A program made the translations under genes and the position numbers. A stretch of 64,000 nt of DNA from a virus. This document shows, piece by piece, positions 57,173 through 64,000 of this stretch. The stretch's first letter is position 1. Each line of letters begins with the position of its first letter. The stretch lies in the IMG/VR virus record IMGVR_UViG_3300037516_001233, positions 62,001 to 126,000 of that record; one strand, written 5' to 3'. Below the pieces are notes generated by a model. It ran no database searches, was not told the origin of the DNA, and worked only from the letters and a program-made list of their open reading frames with translations.

Positions 57173-58821
57173 TAATCTACCTGTTCGTTTCGTTCGACTG
57201 TTTCGTCTTGCTCATATACATTATACTCGTCTTTGAGTGCATTTTCAATCATTGGGAGCCAAGAAAGATCAGATCTTCTTATATTAGGAGAAGTTCTTCT
57301 GCCCTGCTGATTTGCTGGGCGAATTACATTGCCAGCACCTTTTCTCTTTGATGGCAGATTCTTCTGGCCCTTAGGAGCAGGTTTTTGTTTATCTGAATTC
57401 TGAGCCCCTGCTGTTACTGGAGGAGCGTTGTCTGCTACTACTTCTGCTTGATTCTTTGCTATCTCCATTTGGATATCAGCTTGAATACCTGTAAACAATT
57501 CGTCTCTATCATACTCTGGATCCATGCCAAGTTGTATTCTAGCTTCTGGTAAAGTGATTGTTGAGTTAGTATACTTTTGTATTATGTGAGTTTCTTTTTT
57601 AACTTGAGTATCAACGTCAATCTCATTAAATTTAAAGTAACATCTATCAGAAAGACCTGTTTCCATTGGGTTCACGATTGGATCAAATCCGCCCTCAAAC
57701 AATAATTCATTGAAGAAATGTAATCTAATCATCTCGGACATTTGCTTTTGATATTGCTTAACCTTGTCATATAGCGCAGTATCTAATCTGTCGGTCATGG
57801 CTCTATTGCCACCGTTCATAGACATGCCTAGGTGATGAGGTGCCACTCCAAGTCCAATAGCTACTCTTTCCTTGAAGTGGTTGAGGTAACCCTCAGCATT
57901 GAGTGAAGCGTTATTTGCGCCTATAACTTCTACGTCATGTCTGTAAGGAAGGATCAATCCACCTTCAGCTCGCATACTTTCAATCTCAGAAGATGCTCTC
58001 TCTATTTCCTCTGGCTCAGCTGGTTGATCGGCTGTTCCAATCTTGTATTTATAAAGAGGGAATAATTCTCTATGAACTAAGTTTTGAATATCTTCTTCAA
58101 GCTGTCTTAAAGCGATAATGTCATCTAGGGCTGCACTAATAAATGGAGTGCCAAACGCACGTCCGGTCTTCTTGTCGAAATGTAAGTGGATTACCTTCTC
58201 AGCGTCCCATACAGGGTCTTTGTCTGTCGGCATGTAGGTCCAGGGGTTAGTCTGCTGTCTATAGGCCTTAGGCTTATTGTGCTTGTCTCGTAAGATTCTA
58301 ACCTGCTCAGTTGGGATAATATAATAACCAACAATTGGTTGAGTGCCATTTATTGGAGTTAAAGGAGTTGGGAAGTACTGAGACATGTCAGCTCTTGCCT
58401 TAACTATAAAAACATTGGAGAATTTAATTAGATGATCTGTTACCTCAAGAAGAAAATCACTAAATGGTCTCTTCATGGCTATTTCCATGAAGTCAATTCT
58501 TTGATTGATATAGGCAACAGCCTCTGGATTTTCTCCAGTAATCTTCCAGCCTTCTTTCCAGAACAGCTCTTTATATTTAAGCATGCCTTGCTTGGCGTAG
58601 GAGTCTGTATCTAGAGCTTGTAGTATTCTTTCAAAGTTATAGGGCGATGGTTCAAAGGTAGCCCTAACGTTATAATAATAAGTTGTGCCACGAAAGCCCA
58701 AAGCCAAAGCTGCTGGTTTAAGCGTCTTGGACAAAGACTTGACCTGATCTGGTTCTATGGACTTTGCTAGAAAATCGGCAGAACTATTCTGGACAAATGG
58801 AAGATAATCTTTTAAAGCCAT
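57172..58821 (-). CDS. Portal protein, 549 aa
   Basis: A 549-residue protein with the portal layout: N-terminal clip/wing region (MLKYKELFWKEGWKITG, INQRIDFMEIAMKRP), a stem-like 'DHLIKFSNVFIVKARAD', the loop segment KVIHLHFDKKTGRAFGTPFI followed by ALRQLEEDIQNLVHRE-type helix, and near residue 330 GLGVAPHHLGMSMNGGNRAM. It would form the dodecameric ring at the capsid vertex. The C-terminal 80 residues are Lys/Pro/Asn-rich and likely flexible. The ribosome site is AGGAGAATATAA. Confidence 0.85.
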   Translation of the reverse strand: MALKDYLPFVQNSSADFLAKSIEPDQVKSLSKTLKPAALALGFRGTTYYYNVRATFEPSPYNFERILQALDTDSYAKQGMLKYKELFWKEGWKITGENPEAVAYINQRIDFMEIAMKRPFSDFLLEVTDHLIKFSNVFIVKARADMSQYFPTPLTPINGTQPIVGYYIIPTEQVRILRDKHNKPKAYRQQTNPWTYMPTDKDPVWDAEKVIHLHFDKKTGRAFGTPFISAALDDIIALRQLEEDIQNLVHRELFPLYKYKIGTADQPAEPEEIERASSEIESMRAEGGLILPYRHDVEVIGANNASLNAEGYLNHFKERVAIGLGVAPHHLGMSMNGGNRAMTDRLDTALYDKVKQYQKQMSEMIRLHFFNELLFEGGFDPIVNPMETGLSDRCYFKFNEIDVDTQVKKETHIIQKYTNSTITLPEARIQLGMDPEYDRDELFTGIQADIQMEIAKNQAEVVADNAPPVTAGAQNSDKQKPAPKGQKNLPSKRKGAGNVIRPANQQGRRTSPNIRRSDLSWLPMIENALKDEYNVYEQDETVERNEQVD

Positions 58822-58885
58822 TTATATTCTCCTGTTTAAATATATAAGTTAATAGTAGTATTTAAAACTACAAAGGAGAAGTTAA

Positions 58886-59125
58886 CTATTGAGCTTGTAA
58901 TTCTGTAGCCTCAAAAGCTCTTTTAACAATAAGAGCCTTAACTGACTCCAGCCAAAAAACTGTTTCAGCCTCGTTGAAATCACTTTTATAACCAAGGTTT
59001 TGATCGCTAATTGTAATAGAGATAGCAAAATCTTTTTTAGGCTGTACTGGCGTTTCTACAGTTTCTTCTACTGGAGCTTGTTCTACTGGAGCTTGTTCTG
59101 TTGTAGCTTTTATTTGTTTTGACAT
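58886..59125 (-). CDS. Small acidic protein, 79 aa
   Basis: A 79-residue protein. The first 30 residues are low-complexity (APVEQAPVEETVETPVQP), with a short repeat coding for APVEQ; the rest is a compact FAISITISDQNLGYKSDFNE and a helix WLESVKALIVKRAFEA. Its start overlaps the stop of the upstream coiled-coil gene by one base. The function is unknown. Confidence 0.6.
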   Translation of the reverse strand: MSKQIKATTEQAPVEQAPVEETVETPVQPKKDFAISITISDQNLGYKSDFNEAETVFWLESVKALIVKRAFEATELQAQ

Positions 59126-59310
59126 TATTTTACTTTTTCCTTTGGATTGGTTGGTATTTCGAATGCATCTGACGATGATTGGGCTAGATTTAACTGTATG
59201 GTTAGTTGCTTTATTGTAGCTTCTTTAATCACTAATTCTGTTATTAACTGGCCTACTTTTTCTTGAAAAGCTTGCATGATGATATTGATATCTAAATTTT
59301 GTTCATTCAT
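59125..59310 (-). CDS. Small coiled-coil protein, 61 aa, probably leaderless mRNA
   Basis: A 61-residue helical protein with heptad-like hydrophobics (INIIMQAFQEKVGQLITELV, then IKQLTIQLNLAQ). No ribosome site precedes the ATG. A strong promoter ends 7 nt before the ATG, so transcription would start at or near the start codon. It is the first gene of the leftward head unit. Confidence 0.6.
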   Translation of the reverse strand: MNEQNLDINIIMQAFQEKVGQLITELVIKEATIKQLTIQLNLAQSSSDAFEIPTNPKEKVK

Positions 59311-59317
59311 AACAAGT

Positions 59318-59347
59318 ATTATATCAGAGTAAATTGTAGTTAATCAA
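59318..59347 (-). promoter_or_regulatory. Strong sigma70-like promoter at the head of the capsid gene unit
   Basis: On the minus strand TTGATT (59342-59347), 18-nt spacer, TATAAT (59318-59323) with the TG extension (TGATATAAT). The match is the best in the window. The start site would fall at the ATG of the 61-residue gene. Confidence 0.75.
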
Positions 59348-59372
59348 GATTTAGCTAGATAATTTGATTATA

Positions 59373-61061
59373 TTAATAATATGCAGTATCCGATTGATAA
59401 TTTTCTGGAGCCCATTCTCTTTCCAGTATCTGTATGTCTCGAATAATTGCCCTATAACTACTTGTAGTAGCATTCGGCCACCTATCCATCCCCCAAATAT
59501 AAAGCCTTACGTAATAAGTTCTACCTGAATGTTGTTTTACGTTTGTAAAATTAAATGTATCGTAATTTCCTGTGTCATTATAGGTTGAAGTGGCCACATA
59601 TTTATACCCTTGTATAGTCCCTGTTCCTTGCCATGTTACTACTCCACTAGCATTAGCTATGCCAATATGCAAAGAATAACTTTGTGCATACCCAGATCTA
59701 ATTCTTATTTGCCCTATTTCCGTATAATGTGTAGTAGAGGATTCACCGCTTTGGCCACCTGTACCCTGTCCTTCAATGTAAGGTAAAACACTAGAGCCAG
59801 AGCTTCCTGCAGACGAAAACCCGGTAGAGACCCAGGCTGTAGATGCGTTATTGTCGCCAACATTTTCTGCTACGTATATACTGCTAAAATTACCACTTGA
59901 TGTTATCGTATCGGCATAACCGAACTCTAGCCAATTATCTACGTATGCTTGTCTTACGTCCGTAATTGCAACTGAATTATAGTTATCTGTTGTTACCGAA
60001 GCTGTTGTCCCAGATATTTCTTCGCCTTCATTGTCTACTGATACTAATCTAACTTTATATGTAGTATTATAGCTTAATGCCGTAAATTCATATGTTAGAG
60101 TTGTTGCCGATGTCACTAAATCAAAATTATCGCTAGTCTCCAAGGAACCATCCGCAGAATCTAAAAGCTCAAAGTAGCAATACTGATTATTGGCTTTACC
60201 ATTGTAGGACAAAGAGCAAGATATACTCCTAGTTACACTGGCCAAGGTATCGGTGCCTGCATCTATATCGGATTGCAATACTGCATAGTCTGTACTGGTC
60301 CAACCATCATTTCCCTTAGTAAGAGTTGGAGCTGCTGGAGTTGGAGGTAATGTATAAGATGAGGTGGTGTCGTCTGCTGTGTTTCCTCCGGTATCTTCAA
60401 TCCTAACTACTAGATTGTAAAAATCTCCAGCAGTTAGCCCAGTAAAAGTATAAGATCTCAATGAAGAATTAGTTGAGTTGACCCAGGTAGATCCGCCATT
60501 GCTAGAAAATCTCCACCTTAAAAAGTCTCCTGGAATAACATCAAAATCCCAACTTACTGATAATGATGTTTGAGTTCTTGAATCTACAGTTAAGTTATAC
60601 GGAGCTTCTGGGGGAACATTATCTGTTGTCAATAATTGTATTGCCTGAGCGGTTTTTCCAGCTGTGTCAACCATTCTAACACCAATGTAATAGGATGTTC
60701 CTTCGTTTAATCCTGTTATAGTTTTTTGTCTTAAAAATTTATTTGTATCATCTTCAATCCAGGTTGAGCCATTATTCTTGGTAAATTGCCATTTTACAAA
60801 ATCAAAAGGAACCTCATCAAAATCTCCTGATTCCCAAGTGATTGTTATTTGTCTTTCATCTTCTACGCTATTAGTAATTGCCGGCGTTGGAGGTATTCTA
60901 TTCCATGCCTGTGTCCACGTTGTTGCTCCAGTTTTAACATAAACAATTTCAGCTTTTGGCCAAATATCTTCTTCTATATTAAGGGCAAAATTAGAAGAAT
61001 TATTTTCAGAAACTTGAGACCATGTAGATGCTCCCGTTTTAACCCAAAGACCTTTAGTCAT
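59373..61061 (-). CDS. Fibronectin type III tail/fibre protein, 562 aa
   Basis: Starts with two copies of a short strand motif (VKTGASTWSQV and VKTGATTWTQAW). FN3-like domains follow: one with ITITWESGDFDEVPFDFVKW and SYYIGVRMVD, another with LSVSWDFDVIPGDFLRWRFS and YNLVVRIEDTGGN, and a third near 300-360 with TTYKVRLVSVDNEGEE. From about residue 375 a different beta domain rich in Tyr/Ser/Thr/Gly begins (LEFGYADTITSSGNFSSIY). It probably serves as a carbohydrate-contacting fibre or tail-side decoration. The three FN3 domains link it to the following gene's N-terminus. Confidence 0.75.
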   Translation of the reverse strand: MTKGLWVKTGASTWSQVSENNSSNFALNIEEDIWPKAEIVYVKTGATTWTQAWNRIPPTPAITNSVEDERQITITWESGDFDEVPFDFVKWQFTKNNGSTWIEDDTNKFLRQKTITGLNEGTSYYIGVRMVDTAGKTAQAIQLLTTDNVPPEAPYNLTVDSRTQTSLSVSWDFDVIPGDFLRWRFSSNGGSTWVNSTNSSLRSYTFTGLTAGDFYNLVVRIEDTGGNTADDTTSSYTLPPTPAAPTLTKGNDGWTSTDYAVLQSDIDAGTDTLASVTRSISCSLSYNGKANNQYCYFELLDSADGSLETSDNFDLVTSATTLTYEFTALSYNTTYKVRLVSVDNEGEEISGTTASVTTDNYNSVAITDVRQAYVDNWLEFGYADTITSSGNFSSIYVAENVGDNNASTAWVSTGFSSAGSSGSSVLPYIEGQGTGGQSGESSTTHYTEIGQIRIRSGYAQSYSLHIGIANASGVVTWQGTGTIQGYKYVATSTYNDTGNYDTFNFTNVKQHSGRTYYVRLYIWGMDRWPNATTSSYRAIIRDIQILEREWAPENYQSDTAYY

Positions 61062-61070
61062 TTTACTATC

Positions 61071-62769
61071 CTAATATGCTATCCAAATATCGCCAACTGC
61101 ACCTGTTCCTGCTGGAGGTTCAGTTCCATTTGATAGCCATATTGCTCTTGGACTTGGAGCTCCGTTATACGCCCCGCCTACTGAAATAATACCACCACTA
61201 GAACCTGCTGAACCAACTGATATTGTATTCACTTTTAGATTGCCATCTGAGTCTAATGAAAAGTTTGCCTCTGCTGGATCTTCAGCTCCAGACCATATTC
61301 TATATGATGTTCCTCCACCAGCTGATGCATTATCAAAAAATGTAATTATTGGCTTTGTTGCTGCAGAGGAAAAGTCGTATAAATTTTGTAAATTATTTTC
61401 ATGTATTTCATCAAGATCTTGGTCTTCTCCATAAATAGCTATTATGACTCTGTTCCCTGGCAAATTAGCCCCTGCTGTAGCATCATCAGATGTAAGGGTA
61501 TAGTCTTGTTCATAAACAGATTGAATAGCAAATCTTTTATTATTTAATATAGTTAACGTTGAAGTAAATCCACTTAAAGTTACTAAAGTATTTTCCAATA
61601 AGCTTGTGTTAGCTTCTATTGCTGCAGGGAGTTGGCTTTTATCCAATTTGATATATAACGTAGAAAAATAAGGAGGCGATGTTTGGTTATAAACGTCTGC
61701 TTCATCATCAATCAAAATTGATACAATGTCATTTTGTACGAATACTCCAGTGTAACTAGTGTTCCCTGATGCTAGCCCAATAGTACTTTCCCCTACGCCT
61801 GAGATTAAAATTCCATCATCTCCAAACAACCAACCGTTATTGCCTCCAATCCAACCTCTATCTGCTTGAATTTCTCCAGTAATAGATAAGCCATCTTCTT
61901 CTCTAAATGTCAATTTTCGACCTAAACTAAATTGTCCTTCTGCGTCTGCATAAAAAGACGTATGATCAGTACTCCAACTTGGTGCCAATTCTCCTATTAC
62001 AATACTTATAGAATCATTTCCCTGATCAGATGACTCTAATAAGATTTTATTTGTGCCTGATCCCGTAATTTTTAGATTGCCAAATTCTGCATCCCCGTTA
62101 CCTTTGATGATCCAACCAGAGTATGGGTCATTAGAATAGTCTGATGATCTAATAATTGCTTGACTAGCAATATCTGTATAATCTGTTACCGGACCAGCTT
62201 GAGATAGTATTATTTGATGCGCACCAATTGTACCAGCAGTAATCTTGCTAGCAGTTAAACTATTTATAAACTGGCTTTCAATCAATGGAGTATCTTGTTC
62301 ACTTAGTGCTAGGTTTGTCCATTCGCTGTAATTAGCTGAAGTATCAGCAGCTTTTAATCTTCCATAATATCTTTTAGGCACTAACGCCCCAGTAGTTGGA
62401 TCTGTAGAAGAGTTAGCTACAGCAACGGTGAAAACATTAGCTGTTGCGTATCCAGTTACTACTGGATCTCCTGTAATAACATAATTGCTAGATGTTCCCG
62501 TAACTTGACTTTGTAGATAAACTTCATATATATAATTAGAAAGATCGGAATCTATTCCGTTATCAAAAACAAACATTACCGTTTCATAAGACGCGTAAAG
62601 CTTTAGATTGGTTGGCGCATCTGGGATAGTGCTGTCTTTTGGTATCTGGAATCTGATAGTATCTACGTAGTCAGAAACTATATTTAATTCTGGATCTTTA
62701 GCTCTTACTGATACTAGGTATTCTTTTCCGTGGTTTTAGGTCTTGTACGGTTCTTTTAACATTTGCCAT
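61071..62769 (-). CDS. FN3-containing fibre protein, 565 aa, CGGA recoded after 13 codons
   Basis: The ATG at 62769 has a strong ribosome site (GGGAGGAATACGATA) and overlaps the stop of the upstream gene. It reads MANVKRTVQDLKP and then CGG, ten codons before a stop. Read as CGGA (62727-62730), it continues KEYLVSVRAKDPELNIVSDY, so that the joint becomes LKPGKEYLVSV, a normal FN3 strand-turn (L.PG..Y.v.V). FN3-like and fibre segments follow (YYGRLKAADTSANYSEW, a coiled or repetitive stretch and a C-terminal beta part) up to 61071. The visible frame from the ATG alone makes 23 residues. Without recoding the long frame would lack any ribosome site. Confidence 0.8.
62727..62730 (-). other. CGGA recoding site 6 (CCA CGGA AAA)
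   Basis: Codon 14 of the FN3 fibre protein. The recoded Gly matches the common FN3 turn L-x-P-G-x-x-Y. The site lies very close to the start, so the full product depends on near-complete read-through. Confidence 0.8.
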
Positions 62770-63785
62770 TATCGTATTCCTCCCACTTTAACAAAAGATA
62801 AATCTGGATTAAATTCTTCTTTTTCATAAATTAATTTATAATTAGGAGAAAACATATATTTGTCTATTTTAACATAGTTAGATTGAGACATTATATTTTT
62901 GTCAGCTAAAGTTTCAATTTCAAATATATATTTTTTATATTCTAAATTAGAATTTTGATATAAAATTTCAGACTCTAACAAAGTAGAACTGTAACAATCT
63001 ATTTCTGTCCAATCTAAAATAACATTTTTTGAAATAGAATTATCATCATATAAAGATAGTATTCTTATTTTGAACTTACCAGACCTAGGACCTGATTCTC
63101 CATAAATTGAAAACCCTGGGCCATCAAAAATCCCAAAAGCTTTAGATCCTGGATTTATGGAATAATTATCTTTCCAGTCAGTTCCATTGTTATACAATGC
63201 TAGTTGATAGCTTTTACTTGAAGAAGTTGTAGCTGAATAAGTATACGATGAGAAAGTCTCGGGGTCTAAATCATAATAAGCACCCTCTACATACATAATA
63301 GATCCAGGATTGGAAACCATCTTATATACAATTTGGTCATCTGCTGTCATAAATTGTTCTAAAAATTTAAGATATTTTGTAGAATAATAAATAGAATAAG
63401 ACATAAAACTTTTGGTGTTTTTATTGTGTTTTTCAGCTGCTTTAAAATAAATTATATTATCTATAGCTTTACTGTCAACAACTTCTCCTGAAGCATCGGA
63501 TTCGCTATTTTCATATACTACAATATAAGAATCTTGGCTTGTTTGAAGCTCTAAAGTGTCATCATAATATTGGTTTATAAACTTAGTTCCCAAATTAACA
63601 TATACAACTTCGCCGGCCTCAATATCTTCTTCTAGATCGTCTATCAAGACTCTTCTTCTTAAAGCAGGAGCCGCATACTCTAAGGTATCGGGAGCATTTG
63701 ATATTGTTGTTATTCTTAAATCTAATTCCGAAGTAGTTATTGCTACTCCTGTATTAGTTCCTTTTATATATCTAAACCAACTCAT
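62769..63785 (-). CDS. Virion structural protein of unknown family, 338 aa
   Basis: A 338-residue beta-rich protein (MSWFRYIKGTNTGVAITTSE...) with many Tyr/Ser/Asn strands (SYQLALYNNGTDWKDNY, GKFKIRILSLYDDNSI, YKKYIFEIETLADKNIM). There are no enzyme motifs. It is next to FN3 fibre genes and its stop overlaps the next start (TAATG). It probably is a baseplate, fibre or fibre-attachment protein. Confidence 0.65.
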   Translation of the reverse strand: MSWFRYIKGTNTGVAITTSELDLRITTISNAPDTLEYAAPALRRRVLIDDLEEDIEAGEVVYVNLGTKFINQYYDDTLELQTSQDSYIVVYENSESDASGEVVDSKAIDNIIYFKAAEKHNKNTKSFMSYSIYYSTKYLKFLEQFMTADDQIVYKMVSNPGSIMYVEGAYYDLDPETFSSYTYSATTSSSKSYQLALYNNGTDWKDNYSINPGSKAFGIFDGPGFSIYGESGPRSGKFKIRILSLYDDNSISKNVILDWTEIDCYSSTLLESEILYQNSNLEYKKYIFEIETLADKNIMSQSNYVKIDKYMFSPNYKLIYEKEEFNPDLSFVKVGGIR

Positions 63786-63786
63786 A

Positions 63787-64000
63787 TCAGATCTCTATAT
63801 ACACAATTTCGTATTCATATCTACCGTCTATTTCATCTGGAATTTGAATATTTAAAACTACGTCAACTACAGGTACGCCACCGGTCCTTATGTCGGGAAT
63901 GAATGAGCTAACCGTTACTTGCATTTCTCCAACTGTACTTGTTGAGAATAAGTCAACTTCTTCCCTAGGAGTATCGTAGTCTATATCTGTTGATTTTATT
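63787..64000 (-). CDS. C-terminal part of an unknown structural protein
   Basis: The last 70 codons of a gene whose start lies beyond the right window edge. It has strands TSTVGEMQVTVSSFIPDIR and VVDVVLNIQIPDEIDGRYEY, and ends YEIVYIEI. No family is recognised. The stop TGA lies 1 nt before the next ATG. Confidence 0.6.
   Translation of the reverse strand, partial: IKSTDIDYDTPREEVDLFSTSTVGEMQVTVSSFIPDIRTGGVPVVDVVLNIQIPDEIDGRYEYEIVYIEI

Noticed and set aside
984-62769. Random sequencing or assembly errors as the cause of the six frame changes
   Set aside because: All six occur at an in-frame CGG followed by A, all need the same +1 change, and the many out-of-frame CGGA sequences cause no damage. 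Error processes do not follow the reading frame. Raw reads should still be checked.
1-64000. A tRNA gene that could read CGGA inside this window
   Set aside because: All intergenic gaps are shorter than about 130 nt, and I saw no cloverleaf-like arrangement or TTCGA-type T-loop in them. If it exists, it is outside the window.

Overview
The window is part of an AT-rich tailed-phage genome, or a phage contig from a metagenome. It carries two tail-sheath-like genes, three tail-tube-like genes and large tape-measure and hub genes, so the virion is probably a contractile-tailed myovirus. The host cannot be named from the sequence. The dense 2OG-Fe(II) oxygenase cluster resembles that of aquatic phages (inference).

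Nearly all genes are on the minus strand and read from high to low coordinates. From 64.0 to 59.1 kb are tail or fibre proteins with fibronectin type III domains and two small genes. From 58.8 to 52.2 kb is the head module: portal, a small acidic-tailed protein, a glycosyltransferase, prohead protease/scaffold, a decoration-like protein and the major capsid protein, closed by a terminator. From 52.1 to 46.0 kb are small structural proteins, two fibre proteins with a common N-terminus (one collagen-like) and a Pro-Tyr-Phe repeat protein. From 46.0 to 37.5 kb is an accessory island: six prolyl-4-hydroxylase-like oxygenases, one TauD-like oxygenase, a glutathione-peroxidase-like protein, a DUF6065-like protein and unknowns. 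Three of its genes are on the plus strand and diverge from a shared promoter region at 44.0 kb. From 37.5 to 29.4 kb are neck genes, two sheath-like genes, a terminator tail protein and three tube-like genes. From 29.3 kb to the left end are two tail-assembly-chaperone-like genes, two very large tail proteins, a 4,071-residue hub protein, a three-domain tail peptidoglycan hydrolase, an OB-fold-like baseplate protein and a gp25-like wedge protein.

The main discovery is a recurrent recoding signal. Six genes are each split by a +1 frameshift, and in all six the last in-frame codon before the shift is CGG followed by A. Reading CGGA as one four-base unit, or skipping the C and reading GGA, restores a full-length protein in each case. 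A hand check of every CCG on the plus strand against the frame of the minus-strand gene covering it, and of CGG in the three plus-strand genes, found no other in-frame CGG in about 20,700 codons. CGGA read out of frame is common and does no harm. This frame dependence argues against sequencing error. It points either to a quadruplet-decoding tRNA (predicted anticodon UCCG) or to CGG-triggered +1 frameshifting. All six genes lie in late or structural contexts: baseplate, tail lysozyme, neck-region unknown, PYFP repeat protein, prohead protease and FN3 fibre. No tRNA gene was seen in the window, so any decoding tRNA must lie elsewhere in the genome or in the host.
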